Shown one piece after another: positions 35,271-45,097 of a stretch of DNA of 64,000 nucleotides (its first letter is position 1; every line of letters begins with the position of its first letter). The notes under the pieces were generated by a model. It searched no databases. It was not told where the DNA came from and saw nothing but the letters and a program-made list of their open reading frames with translations. Made by a program: the position numbers and the translations under genes. The stretch covers positions 62,001 through 126,000 of the forward strand of contig JADKCL010000011.1 of assembly GCA_016718825.1 (NCBI GenBank), read 5' to 3'. Source of the DNA: Bacteroidota bacterium (GTDB lineage Bacteria > Bacteroidota > Bacteroidia > J057 > JADKCL01).

Positions 35271-35990
35271 TCAAGGTGCTTGTTCGGGGGCTGTGGCAGC
35301 TTCTGATGCTGCAGCCGCAATTGTGTCCTCTTCCGTTGATGCTGCCTCGGTCGCACTTGCTTTGAAAAACCGTCTCTGAAAGATGATGATCGCGACGATC
35401 CCCACCGTGATGGCTGCATCGGCCACATTGAAGACAGGCAAGAGGTTCATTTCCAGACCCATCACCTCTCCATGCACGAGATTCACATAAAACATGTCTA
35501 CCACCCGCCCATGCAACAAACCGCCCTCATAGTCATTGATTCCAGCAAACCATACTCCGTAAAACACCCGGTCGATGATGTTGCCAATGGCTCCTCCAAG
35601 GATAAAGGCTAAGAAATAGGGTAGGGAAGTGCGGGAATTTCGGACGGTTTGTAACAGGTAAATAATCACAATCACCGCAAAAATCGAAAAAAGCGTCAGG
35701 GCAAGTTTGGCCGTCTCGTCGTCGATGGAAACACCCACCTTCTGAAAGAGGTCACTGATTGTCAAACCAAAGGCTGCGCCTTTGTTTTCGATATAATTGA
35801 TGCGGACAAAGTCTCCTGCGATCCTGATTTCTTCATAGGGGATCATCGTGAATTTCACCACAATTTTGACCACCTGATCGATCAGAACCACAAAAAAAGC
35901 CCACCAGAAAAACCTATAATCGAAAAAAAAGCGCTTGAGGGCCCCTTTTTCGCTAAAGACTTCTGATGGGTTTTGACGTAACTCGCTCAA
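35271..35990 (-). CDS. lspA: lipoprotein signal peptidase (signal peptidase II)
   Basis: 239 residues, longer than the usual 160-200. Four membrane segments. It cleaves the signal peptides of prolipoproteins such as the several seen in this window. Catalytic aspartates lie in GNIIDRVFYG (near residue 127) and FNVADAAIT (near residue 195), and the NYIENKGAAFGL motif is conserved. A C-terminal Ala/Glu-rich tail of about 30 residues (TEAASTEEDTIAAAASEAAT) has no equivalent in E. coli. It is third in the ileS-dksA-lspA operon, 26 bases after the DksA-like gene. Confidence 0.95.
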   Translation of the reverse strand: MSELRQNPSEVFSEKGALKRFFFDYRFFWWAFFVVLIDQVVKIVVKFTMIPYEEIRIAGDFVRINYIENKGAAFGLTISDLFQKVGVSIDDETAKLALTLFSIFAVIVIIYLLQTVRNSRTSLPYFLAFILGGAIGNIIDRVFYGVWFAGINDYEGGLLHGRVVDMFYVNLVHGEVMGLEMNLLPVFNVADAAITVGIVAIIIFQRRFFKASATEAASTEEDTIAAAASEAATAPEQAP

Positions 35991-36016
35991 GGCACAGCGT
36001 ATTCTATGAGCAGCTT

Positions 36017-36391
36017 TTATTTGGGCTGAATGCGCTTTGCCTCGATTGACAGCTCTGTATGGGGCACAGCGCGCAAGCGCTCCTTGGAAATGAGCTTTCC
36101 CGTCTCTTTGCAGCGACCATAGGACCCGTTTTCGATACGGTCCAAGGCGCGCTGTAGGGAGCCGATGAACTTCATTTGCCGAGCCATGAACATTTCCGTC
36201 TGCTCCTTTTCAAGGGTGTCACTTCCGAAGTCGGTCATGTTATATCCGTCGGCGGTGGAGACATTGCTGTCACGAAGACTTTCCGCGAGTTCCTTGTACT
36301 CACGTTCGGCGGCATGCAATTTCTCGGTGATCAGCACGCGAAACTCCTCTAGCTCCGCTTTGCTGTAAAAATTCTTCTCTTTCTCTTCCAT
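36017..36391 (-). CDS. TraR/DksA-family protein with degenerate zinc finger
   Basis: 124 residues from ATG 36391 (MEEKEKNFYSKAELEEF). It begins 2 bases after the ileS stop; a longer frame would overlap ileS and is rejected. It has the coiled-coil of DksA (about 15-65), and the C-terminal SYGRCKETGKLISKERLRAVP replaces the C4 zinc site with a single Cys. This form is common in Bacteroidota. It may act at RNA polymerase like DksA; the role is inferred. It sits between ileS and lspA. Confidence 0.9.
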   Translation of the reverse strand: MEEKEKNFYSKAELEEFRVLITEKLHAAEREYKELAESLRDSNVSTADGYNMTDFGSDTLEKEQTEMFMARQMKFIGSLQRALDRIENGSYGRCKETGKLISKERLRAVPHTELSIEAKRIQPK

Positions 36392-36393
36392 GA

Positions 36394-39300
36394 TTACCGG
36401 GCGATTTTGATCCACCCTTGCACTCCATCGACTTCGACCGCAGTTCCCTCAACAAGTCCTGACTCGATTTTCAATGAATCCGCAAGGGTTTCATTACAAA
36501 TATAATAGTTATTCTCAGTCAACGCCTCCCGCCACTCAGGAACATCTGAAAGCAAAACAGAAATGCGGTCTGTGACCTCCAATCCGCTGTCTTTCCGGAT
36601 CCCTTGGATGCGGCTCACAATCTCACGTGCGAGACCTTCACGTTTCAACGCATCGCTCAGCGTAAGGTCGAGGGCCACGGTAACATTTTCGTTGGAGGCC
36701 ACCCGCCATCCGGGCACGTCGGCTGTGCGAATTTCCACGTCGTCCCGCAACAATTCAAAAGGTGCTCCATCGACTTGGATCGTCAGCTTCCCGTTTTTGG
36801 TGAGCTCGGCAAATTCCTTGTTGCCAAATTTCTCGATGGCTTCTGCTGCGAACTTCATCTTCTGGCCCAAACGGGCTCCCAATGCCTTGAAATTGGCCTT
36901 GGCCTTTTTGACAATCACGGTGTTACCGTCTCCGTCGCGCACCAACTCGATGGCTTTGACATTGATTTCCGAGAGGATGATGTCCTGCACGGCGAGCACT
37001 TGTTGCGCCATGGCCTCATCGAGCACAGGGACGAGCACGCGGGCGAGCGGCTGACGCACCTTGACATTCACCTGCGGGTTTTTGCGGATGCTGTGAACCA
37101 ACGAGGTGATTTCCCTGGCAAAATTCATGCGTTGCTCGAGGTCCAAGTCGATTTCTGCTGGATTGGAAACCGGGAATTGAGCCAAGTGTACAGATTCAAA
37201 TGCTTCTAGACCCGTCGTTTTATTGAGGTCTCCGAATAATTTTTCGCTGTAGAAAGGAGCATAGGATGCCATCAACTTTGAAAGCGCAAGGAGGCATTCA
37301 TACAACGTTTGGTAAGCGGCGACTTTTTCATCCGACATTTCGCCCTTCCAGAACACACGCCGACTCAACCGGATGTACCAATTGCTCAATTCGTCGAGGA
37401 AGGCCTCCATGGCCTTCACGCCACGATGAGGTTCATATTCGCCCAGGGCATTGTCCACCTCAGCGATCAAGGTATTGAGTTTGGACATCACCCAACGGTC
37501 CAATTCTCTGCGCTCAGAAACAGGAATGCGCGGCTGACTGAAGTCAAATTGATCGACGTTGGCGTATTGCGCAAAGAAGAAGTAGGTGTTGAAGAGCGTG
37601 CCAAAGTAGCTTTGTTGGCTCTCCTTCATGTGGGCCTCGTTGAACTTGAGGTTATCCCAAGGGGCAGCGTTGCCTACCATGTACCAACGCACGGTGTCGG
37701 CGCCAAATTCGGGCAGCACCTTGAACGGATCCACCACGTTGCCGAGGCGTTTGGACATTTTGACCCCGTTTTTGTCGAGGACCAAGCCGTTGGAAACGAC
37801 ATTTTTGTAGGCCACCTTGTCAAAAACCATCGTCGCAATCGCATGGAGGGTAAAAAACCATCCGCGGGTCTGATCGACACCCTCGGCGATGAAATCCGCC
37901 GGGAAATTTTGCTCAAACAGTGCCTTGTTCTCAAAAGGATAGTGCAATTGCGCTGCAGGCATGGAGCCTGAGTCAAACCAGACGTCGATGAGGTCGGGTT
38001 CACGGCGCATGGGTTTGCCGCTGTCGCTCACCAGCACTACATAATCTACATAAGGGCGGTGCAGGTCGTCGCGCAAGGAGAATTCGGTCGCTTGGTCTTG
38101 GGTCATGAAGCCCGCGGCCACGGCCTTTTGCATTTCGGCGACGAGTTCTTCGCGTGAACCGATGCATTTTTTCTCTGCGTAATCATCGGTGGCCCAGATC
38201 GGCAACGGAATTCCCCAGAACCGGGAACGGCTGAGGTTCCAGTCGACCAAGTTTTCGAGCCAATTGCCAAAGCGGCCCGTACCTGTGCTTTCGGGTTTCC
38301 AGTTGATGGTCTTGTTGAGCTCCACCATCCGGTCTTTGACAGCAGTGGTTTTGATGAACCAAGCGTCGAGCGGGTAGTAAAGAATCGGCTTGTCGGTGCG
38401 CCAGCAATGCGGGTATTCGTGCTCGTATTTTTCGACTTTGAAGGCTCTGTTTTCCTCCTTGAGCTGAATGGCGATGAGCACGTCGGTCGATTTGTAGTCT
38501 GCAGCGCTTTCATCGGCGCCGGTGTAGTTTTTCACGTACATGCCGGCGTAGGGTCCCATTTGGGGAACAAATCGGCCTTTCTTGTCCACGAGCGGGCCTT
38601 TAGAGCCATCGGGGTAAGTGATGAGCAGGGCAGGGACGCCATTTTGGGCGGCAACCCGGAAGTCATCTGCTCCAAAAGTTGGTGCGATATGGACGATGCC
38701 CGTACCATCTTCGGTCGTCACGAAATCGCCGACGATCACGCGGAAGGCATCGCCTTCCGGTTGCACATAAGGCATCAGTTGTTCGTAATGGATGCCCGCC
38801 AAGTCGGCGCCGGCATAGCCTCCGACAACTTCAACGTTGATCTTCTTGCCACCAACTTTGCCGGTGCCTCTGCCATCGACCAATGCGCCCTCCAACCCCA
38901 GCACCTTGCCCAGCAATGGTTCGGCAAGGATCACCGAGATCGGAGCATCGGTGTAGGGATTGCTGGTATTGACCTGCACATAATTGATGGTCTTGCCAAC
39001 CGCCAAGGCAGTATTGCTCGGAAGCGTCCAAGGCGTCGTCGTCCAGGCGAGAAAAAACAGGTCGCCTGCTGCATTTTGGAACAAGGTCTCCGATTTTGCA
39101 TCGCGCACGACTTTGAACTGTGCGACAATGGTCGTGTCTTTGACGGTTTGGTAGGTTCCGGGTTGGTTCAACTCGTGGGAGCTCAAACCCGTACCCGCAG
39201 CAGGCGAATAAGGCTGGATTGTATATCCTTTATAAAGGAAGCCTTTGTCAAACAATTGACGCAGGAGCCACCAGCAGCTTTCAATGTAGTTGCTCTCGTA

Positions 39301-39777
39301 GGTGACATACGGATGCTCCATGTCCACCCAATAGCCCATGTTTTCGGTGACTTCGTTCCACTCGTTGGTGAAGCGCATCACTGATTCTTTGCAGGCCTTG
39401 TTGTAGTCTTCGACGGAGATTTTGACGCCGATATCGTCCTTGGTGATGCCAAGTTCCTTCTCGACATTGAGTTCGATGGGCAAGCCATGGGTATCCCAAC
39501 CTGCTTTGCGATGGACTTGGAAACCTTTAAGTGTTTTGTAGCGGCAGAAAATGTCCTTGATAGTGCGTCCCATCACGTGGTGGATTCCGGGGTGCCCGTT
39601 TGCGCTGGGTGGACCTTCATAGAAAACAAAAGCGGGGCCGCCTTCCCTTGTGGAAATGCTCTTGTTAAAGATGTCATTTTCCTTCCAAAACCGGAGGATG
39701 TCTTTGTCGAGCTCTGGCAAAGAGAGCTTTTGGTATTCGGGATAATGCTTGGCCATAAGGGTGCCTTTTGTTTCCAT
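36394..39777 (-). CDS. ileS: isoleucyl-tRNA synthetase
   Basis: About 1127 residues from ATG 39777 (METKGTLMAKHYPEY); ATG 39756 is a second candidate. The frame runs back to 39978, but a consensus -7 box at 39874-39881 shows the upstream part is leader. Class I signatures: SANGHPGIHHVMG (HIGH-like) and NGVKMSKRLGN (KMSKS). The editing CP1 domain lies between (about 190-420), and an anticodon-binding domain and a C-terminal extension follow. It is the first gene of an operon with dksA-like and lspA, a conserved Bacteroidota order. Confidence 0.96.
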   Translation of the reverse strand: METKGTLMAKHYPEYQKLSLPELDKDILRFWKENDIFNKSISTREGGPAFVFYEGPPSANGHPGIHHVMGRTIKDIFCRYKTLKGFQVHRKAGWDTHGLPIELNVEKELGITKDDIGVKISVEDYNKACKESVMRFTNEWNEVTENMGYWVDMEHPYVTYESNYIESCWWLLRQLFDKGFLYKGYTIQPYSPAAGTGLSSHELNQPGTYQTVKDTTIVAQFKVVRDAKSETLFQNAAGDLFFLAWTTTPWTLPSNTALAVGKTINYVQVNTSNPYTDAPISVILAEPLLGKVLGLEGALVDGRGTGKVGGKKINVEVVGGYAGADLAGIHYEQLMPYVQPEGDAFRVIVGDFVTTEDGTGIVHIAPTFGADDFRVAAQNGVPALLITYPDGSKGPLVDKKGRFVPQMGPYAGMYVKNYTGADESAADYKSTDVLIAIQLKEENRAFKVEKYEHEYPHCWRTDKPILYYPLDAWFIKTTAVKDRMVELNKTINWKPESTGTGRFGNWLENLVDWNLSRSRFWGIPLPIWATDDYAEKKCIGSREELVAEMQKAVAAGFMTQDQATEFSLRDDLHRPYVDYVVLVSDSGKPMRREPDLIDVWFDSGSMPAAQLHYPFENKALFEQNFPADFIAEGVDQTRGWFFTLHAIATMVFDKVAYKNVVSNGLVLDKNGVKMSKRLGNVVDPFKVLPEFGADTVRWYMVGNAAPWDNLKFNEAHMKESQQSYFGTLFNTYFFFAQYANVDQFDFSQPRIPVSERRELDRWVMSKLNTLIAEVDNALGEYEPHRGVKAMEAFLDELSNWYIRLSRRVFWKGEMSDEKVAAYQTLYECLLALSKLMASYAPFYSEKLFGDLNKTTGLEAFESVHLAQFPVSNPAEIDLDLEQRMNFAREITSLVHSIRKNPQVNVKVRQPLARVLVPVLDEAMAQQVLAVQDIILSEINVKAIELVRDGDGNTVIVKKAKANFKALGARLGQKMKFAAEAIEKFGNKEFAELTKNGKLTIQVDGAPFELLRDDVEIRTADVPGWRVASNENVTVALDLTLSDALKREGLAREIVSRIQGIRKDSGLEVTDRISVLLSDVPEWREALTENNYYICNETLADSLKIESGLVEGTAVEVDGVQGWIKIAR

Positions 39778-40085
39778 TGCGATTTTGCTTCGAATCCAGA
39801 CTGGTTTGCGGCACAATTGCCAAACGGCAAAAAGCTGCGAATACCATCCAAAACCCGTTTTGAAAAAGAGTGGCAAAGTTAGAAAAAATCTATGAGGCTT
39901 GGTACGCCCAAATGCGGCGAAATGGTCACTTCGAATGATTTGCATTTGAATCCCAACTGCACCGTTTGATTCGATCACTGCAAAATCACACCTGCCCCAA
40001 CCTTTTCAAATGGTGTCAAAAAGGAAAACGGATGCCAATTGACACCCGCTTACCACTACTATCCGCTGATTGATGTATTTCTATC
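39778..40085. other. intergenic region upstream of ileS
   Basis: About 310 bases containing the ileS promoter and leader. Two frames run through it, but both are read-through extensions. No gene is seen. Confidence 0.6.
39874..39881 (-). promoter_or_regulatory. -7 promoter element of ileS
   Basis: TAACTTTG on the minus strand, an exact consensus match, 97 bases before the ATG at 39777. The implied leader is about 90 bases; no T-box-like sequence is recognised in it. Confidence 0.45.
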
Positions 40086-42356
40086 TCAATGGAAAACGTC
40101 AAGTTTACCCTTGAACAATTTTCCGTTGATGGAGATTCTGTAAATATAAAGGCCGTTTGCAAAATCGGCAACCGAGACTTGCTCTTGGTACAAGTCTTGA
40201 TGATCGACATCAAATTCCACTTGCTTGACGAGCATTCCGGAAATGTTGTAGATCTCAAGGCTTGTCGGACCTGCATTTGGGGCGTAGAACTTAACGGTTA
40301 CCTGATCATTTGCCGGATTCGGGAAAATGCCATGCATCACAGCATCTTCAGGACCAGCCAATTCGATGCGTTGATGTTCCGTGAAGCTCGACAATCCATC
40401 GAGGTCCATCTGCTGGACACGGTAATACCAAGGTTCTCCGGTGTAGGGCGGGGTGTCAAATCGTTGGTAATGGGCACCCTGATTAGGATTGCCGGTTGAA
40501 GGCACAAATCCAAGGGATTCCCAAACAAAATGACTCCCGGCTCCAGAGCCTTCCAATTTTCCGCGCTGTACGTAAAATCCGCGGTTATTGACCTCCTGAA
40601 TCGTACTCCAGTCGATTTGTACACGTTGGGGTCCCACCAAGGCGGCACGAAAATCTGACCAAACCACGGGAAACGGTGCGCCCAATCGCGTGATTTGATA
40701 GCTGCAATCATCATTTGCATAGCCGTCAAGCATCAAACGGTAGGTGTTTCCGACGACAAGCCCTGTCGCCTGTATCACGCCGCTTGATTGCAGAAGCGGG
40801 TTCCAACAATTGGATCTTGGGGTGAAGTTGATACAATCAACTGTCTCAAAAATCTGTGCCTGAATTCCATAGCCAAAATTGCAGTCAGGAACGTCGATCC
40901 TCAGTGTCATTCTTGAAGAATCCGCCACAAATGAAAACCAGCCATTGTTCTCGATCGATCCACAAAAATCATTGTCGAGGTCTACCGAAAAATCTGGCGT
41001 GTACAATTCATTGGTGAATCCGCAGACTGTGTCCGTTACCCCAAAGGAGACCAAGGTTGGGGAAACACAAAAATCACTTTCGTTTGGATTGCGAACACAA
41101 GCTGGCTCGCAGGGCTCGATTTTTATATTAAAAGGTGTGCAGGAGGGTGTGGGCAAATTGGAGACCATGATATAGTAGGTGCCGGGAGCCGTCAAGCTGA
41201 TTGACCGCTTCTTGGGGTTACCACCCACAGAGGTTTGGGAGGCAATGCAGCTTGTTCCGATCAAATCCGGGCAGCCATTGTAGACAAAAAATCCTGTTCG
41301 AGGCTGTGTATTGCTCAATTCGACCGAAATGCATTCATTTCCTGCGGATACATATTTGAAGAGAAAGTCCTCACCATTCATGTAGGTGCTGTTGCACGCC
41401 ATGGTGCTGTTGTAGGTGTTGCCGCGCCCGCAGGTCGTAAAGCCCACCTGATTGTAGGGCAAAGACGGAATCGTAAATGCCGTAGCGCAAGTTGCTCCCT
41501 GACCTACGCCTATACAAGGCACGATTGTGATGTCAAACGGAGAACAGTAAGGAGGTGTGTTTCCCTCCATGTCAAATACGATATAATAGGTGCCTGTAGA
41601 AGGCAGGGTGATGTTGTACAAATTGGGGTTTCCCGAGGAAGCCTCATGAAAGGCAACACAGGTACTGCCAACCACGTTGGGGCAACCTCTTATCAAAAAC
41701 AGGCCGGTATAGATAAATGTGTTGGCCGTGTAAATGGAAATGCATTCGCCGGCAGTTCCGTTGTAGCGCATCACAAAATCTTCTCCATTCATGTACTGCG
41801 ACCCGCAGGCATTTGCGCTGGTATATTCATTCCCGTAGTAGCACGAAGTCAAGCCTGACTGACTGTAAGGAAGGGAAGGGATAATCCACGGATTGCCACA
41901 ACTGACGCCTGGTCCGCCGTAAGGGTTGAGCTCGGTGTGGTAAGCCAAGGTACCGCACGTGCTACCGCCTACACAATTGTATTGCGTGACAAGCACACGG
42001 TAGGTGCCCGTAATGGATGGTGTCCAGTACCATAGATGAGACTGCAAACCGCAATCGTCATCTGCGTAGCCCATTGCCGTAGGAACGCCGCTGTTGTCAA
42101 GTACAGTGATTTGGGTGTCCCAGCTTGCATAGCCACCACCCATACAAAAGGAAAACGTGTAAAATTCGCCGGCTGTGGCGGTAAAAGTATAATACTCTCC
42201 TCCCTTGATGCAAGGTATTGTTTGCCAGCCCAGTGTTGGAGCAATGGTGCCTGCAAATGTACCCCCTGTACACTGTGCATTCAGCGCATTCATCCACAAT
42301 GTTATGAACCCAATCACCAGCAGACGCTGTGCAATTTTTTGTACACTTTTTTCCAT
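40086..42356 (-). CDS. secreted T9SS type A protein with tandem cysteine-rich repeats
   Basis: 756 residues. Signal peptide (AQRLLVIGFITLWMNALNA). Three to four related beta-rich segments follow. The first (about 28-145) begins CTGGTFAGTIAP. Two of about 140 residues share SLPYxQxGxTxC, YMNGEDFxxxY and GTYYIxxxN (about 155-285 and 285-420). The last is at about 430-565. They look like pre-peptidase C-terminal-like or carbohydrate-binding-like domains. A fibronectin-like part and a C-terminal sorting domain (FPNPANDQVTVKFYAP, from about 675) end the protein. It is exported by T9SS and presumably surface-bound or released. No enzymatic domain is seen. Confidence 0.85.
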   Translation of the reverse strand: MEKSVQKIAQRLLVIGFITLWMNALNAQCTGGTFAGTIAPTLGWQTIPCIKGGEYYTFTATAGEFYTFSFCMGGGYASWDTQITVLDNSGVPTAMGYADDDCGLQSHLWYWTPSITGTYRVLVTQYNCVGGSTCGTLAYHTELNPYGGPGVSCGNPWIIPSLPYSQSGLTSCYYGNEYTSANACGSQYMNGEDFVMRYNGTAGECISIYTANTFIYTGLFLIRGCPNVVGSTCVAFHEASSGNPNLYNITLPSTGTYYIVFDMEGNTPPYCSPFDITIVPCIGVGQGATCATAFTIPSLPYNQVGFTTCGRGNTYNSTMACNSTYMNGEDFLFKYVSAGNECISVELSNTQPRTGFFVYNGCPDLIGTSCIASQTSVGGNPKKRSISLTAPGTYYIMVSNLPTPSCTPFNIKIEPCEPACVRNPNESDFCVSPTLVSFGVTDTVCGFTNELYTPDFSVDLDNDFCGSIENNGWFSFVADSSRMTLRIDVPDCNFGYGIQAQIFETVDCINFTPRSNCWNPLLQSSGVIQATGLVVGNTYRLMLDGYANDDCSYQITRLGAPFPVVWSDFRAALVGPQRVQIDWSTIQEVNNRGFYVQRGKLEGSGAGSHFVWESLGFVPSTGNPNQGAHYQRFDTPPYTGEPWYYRVQQMDLDGLSSFTEHQRIELAGPEDAVMHGIFPNPANDQVTVKFYAPNAGPTSLEIYNISGMLVKQVEFDVDHQDLYQEQVSVADFANGLYIYRISINGKLFKGKLDVFH

Positions 42357-42649
42357 TCCAACACCCTTTCCTTTTGGTTCCCGAAAACCAAGGCTTGCTG
42401 TTTAGAGATGTTGTCTGCCGAACCTTTTTTCCAACCTACTTAATAACTCTAATTTAAGGGCATGGTTTCCCACATCCAAATGTGGAATAGGCATTTATTC
42501 GGTTTTCCTTACATCAAGGAATGCGGTTTGAGAAATTAACAATTGCCGAAATCGTCAAGCCAAAATTGCCAATTTGGGCATCTAAATCCTTTCAGGTGAC
42601 AAACCTGCTTCACCATGCAACTTGCCCTACTGGGCTATGATTCATGGGT

Positions 42650-43672
42650 TTATTCCCAATCTTCCTCAGTTGCTTGGAGTATTTCCCAGATCCGATCATT
42701 CAGTTGCTCCAATCCTACATTGGCGACGGAAGAAATCGTCACCATTTCCTGCTTGGGTAGCGATTTCTTGATTTTCTTCTCTAAAGCTTTCATCGCCTTT
42801 GAGTCCAGTAAATCGCACTTTGTAATCGCCAACAGCATTTTCTTGTCCAAAAGCTCTGGACTGTACGCCTCCATCTCATGGATCAAGGTCTTGTATTCCG
42901 CGATCGGGTCCGGGCTGTCGGCTGCTACCATGACCAACAAAATGGAATTTCGCTCGATATGCCGAAGAAAGGTAATACCCAAGCCCCTGCCCTCACTCGC
43001 ACCCTCGATGATCCCCGGAATATCGGCCATCACATAGGACTTGAAGTCCCTGTATTTGACGATTCCGAGGTTGGGAACCAAGGTTGTAAACGGATAGTCG
43101 GCAATCTTGGGTTTAGCTGCGGATAGGACACTCAGTAACGTACTTTTGCCAGCATTGGGGAACCCTACCAAACCAACATCGGCCAAAACCTTGAGTTCGA
43201 GGATCGCGACCAATTCTTGGGCATAACCACCGGGGGTGGCATGTTCGGGGACTTGGTTGCTCGCTGTTCGGAAGTTCCAGTTGCCACGACCTCCAAATCC
43301 GCCGGCCAAAATCGTGAGCCGTTGGCCGTGCTCGGTGATTTCTCCCATGAATTCACCGGTTTCAGCATTCGTGACGGTCGTGCCGAGGGGCACTTTCAGC
43401 ACTTCATCCTTGCCTTCGCGGCCAGTGCGCTTTCCACCTTCGCCATTCTTCCCGGCTTCGGCCTTGATGAACTTACGGTAGCGCAAGTCAAGCAAAGTCC
43501 AAAGCTGTTTGTCTCCTTCAAGGATGATATGTCCGCCGCGTCCGCCATCGCCACCGTCGGGACCGCCTCGTGGAACGTGCTTTTCACGACGCCAAGCCAC
43601 GATCCCATCTCCCCCCTTACCACTGGTGAAATAAATCTGGACGTGATCGACAAATGGGCTGGGTGCTGACAT
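42650..43672 (-). CDS. obgE: Obg/CgtA GTPase
   Basis: 340 residues. It is a ribosome-associated GTPase acting in 50S assembly. The N-terminal glycine-rich Obg domain (about 1-158) has repeated G turns such as GPDGGDGGRGGHI and RGNWNFR. The G domain shows GFPNAGKSTLLS (G1), DIPGIIEGAS (G3) and TKCDLL (G4). No C-terminal OCT domain is present, as usual here. It is the last gene of the hpt-unknown-adk-obgE cluster, 78 bases after adk. Confidence 0.97.
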   Translation of the reverse strand: MSAPSPFVDHVQIYFTSGKGGDGIVAWRREKHVPRGGPDGGDGGRGGHIILEGDKQLWTLLDLRYRKFIKAEAGKNGEGGKRTGREGKDEVLKVPLGTTVTNAETGEFMGEITEHGQRLTILAGGFGGRGNWNFRTASNQVPEHATPGGYAQELVAILELKVLADVGLVGFPNAGKSTLLSVLSAAKPKIADYPFTTLVPNLGIVKYRDFKSYVMADIPGIIEGASEGRGLGITFLRHIERNSILLVMVAADSPDPIAEYKTLIHEMEAYSPELLDKKMLLAITKCDLLDSKAMKALEKKIKKSLPKQEMVTISSVANVGLEQLNDRIWEILQATEEDWE

Positions 43673-43750
43673 ATTAGAATCGCATTGGGAAAGGTCACCA
43701 AGGCCGATGGCCTAGGCGATCTCTCAGAAATTTTTTCAAACAATTAGTGG

Positions 43751-44335
43751 CTAGGCAGTTGCTAGCGCGTTGTCAATAATCGCGGTGAGACGACCGAACA
43801 CTTCGTCCAATTCGCCCATGCCATCGACGACATGCAGTTTTCCTTGCGCTTTGTAAAGTTCGGCAACGGCAAGCGTCTTGGTATTGTATTCGACAACGCG
43901 TGCCTCTATCACTTCGGCTGTATCGTCCACACGTCCCTTTTCAATGGCGCGTTGCAACAGGCGGCGCACCAATTCATCTTTGGGCACATCCAAAAACAAG
44001 GTCAACGTAACGCTGCTTCCGACAAACTTGAGGTAGCCATCCAAGGTCAAAGCCTGCTCGTTGGTACGTGGGAAGCCGTCAAAGATGAATCCCGGAACCT
44101 TCCCTGCAAATTCGTCGATCCTGTTTTTGACGATCTCGTTGACGATTTCATCCGGGACAAGCAAACCTGCAGCCATGATTTCGGCCATGCGGTTGCCCAG
44201 ATCGGAGCCCGAGGCTTTTTCCGCACGGAGCACATCTCCGGTGGAAAGGTGTTTGAGGCCGTATTTTTCAAGCAGTTTTTCTGCTTGTGTGCCTTTTCCG
44301 GATCCGGGAGGGCCAAACAAGACGATGTTGAGCAT
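43751..44335 (-). CDS. adk: adenylate kinase
   Basis: 194 residues from ATG 44335 (MLNIVLFGPPGSGKGTQAEK). Earlier in-frame Mets would add residues before the P-loop not seen in the family. It interconverts ATP, AMP and ADP in the cytosol. P-loop GPPGSGKGTQ at about 7-16; LSTGDVLR; GFPRTNEQ; and the short lid type without zinc Cys. It lies in the conserved hpt-adk-obgE cluster. Confidence 0.96.
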   Translation of the reverse strand: MLNIVLFGPPGSGKGTQAEKLLEKYGLKHLSTGDVLRAEKASGSDLGNRMAEIMAAGLLVPDEIVNEIVKNRIDEFAGKVPGFIFDGFPRTNEQALTLDGYLKFVGSSVTLTLFLDVPKDELVRRLLQRAIEKGRVDDTAEVIEARVVEYNTKTLAVAELYKAQGKLHVVDGMGELDEVFGRLTAIIDNALATA

Positions 44336-44407
44336 TTTATTCGATCCCATATCTAAAGTGAATAATGGGGAATGCAAAGTTAGGCATTCGAATGAGAAGT
44401 TGACAAT

Positions 44408-45094
44408 CTAAAGTGCATGAGGGTTGTCATGGATCATCAGGGAAATATGCAAATGATCTCCGGTGCCGCCATGGCGCAACGTGCGATACCCCATCAGCCA
44501 AAAATAGGTCTCCAGCAATTTGTTTCGCCATTCGGGACGGCCATTCGTGCGCAGGTCCAAAGCATGTACATAGCCATCGCTCTGGGGGTAATGCAGGCTC
44601 TTTTTCTTCTGGAACAAGCCCATTTCGAGGTAATCGGCATGGGTGCGGGCCATGTCGGTCACAACCAGGTCGTGGTCAAAAATGATAAACGAGCTCACGC
44701 CCAGGCGCAGCAAGGGATGTGTCGTCGCATACTCTTCCTGCACATTTTGGGTTTTGGCATTTCCCGCAGCGAGGTAGAGAATGGCATACAGGCAAAATCC
44801 GGCGACGGCCACCAAAACGAGCTTCAGGTTGATGCTTTTGGCCTTTTGAACCGCCTTTTTCTTCTGAACCACATGCCCGACGATCCAAGTCAGGTAGAAA
44901 TAGAGGGCCACCATCGAGGCGATGGCCGGAATGGCGATGCAGAGATAGGGATTCCATTGGGTCAATTCGTAGAGGGTGACCGATCCACGAAGCAGCAGGA
45001 AAAATGGCAGCACCAAGCCCGCCACGAATTTGAGTGGCCAGAGCAAAATCGCGACGACGACCGAGGAACCGCCCTTCTTTTTCTTGGCGGCCAT
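44408..45094 (-). CDS. membrane protein with possible M15-like C-terminal domain
   Basis: 228 residues. Two hydrophobic regions (about 12-38 and 50-70), a third at about 88-108, then a soluble C-terminal domain. That part contains SDGYVHALDLRTNG and GDHLHISL, whose H-x-x-D and H-x-H spacing recalls the zinc ligands of M15 DD-peptidase/hedgehog-like folds. This resemblance is by eye and uncertain. It starts 3 bases after the hpt stop and lies upstream of adk. The function is unknown. Confidence 0.8.
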   Translation of the reverse strand: MAAKKKKGGSSVVVAILLWPLKFVAGLVLPFFLLLRGSVTLYELTQWNPYLCIAIPAIASMVALYFYLTWIVGHVVQKKKAVQKAKSINLKLVLVAVAGFCLYAILYLAAGNAKTQNVQEEYATTHPLLRLGVSSFIIFDHDLVVTDMARTHADYLEMGLFQKKKSLHYPQSDGYVHALDLRTNGRPEWRNKLLETYFWLMGYRTLRHGGTGDHLHISLMIHDNPHAL

Positions 45095-45097
45095 GGA

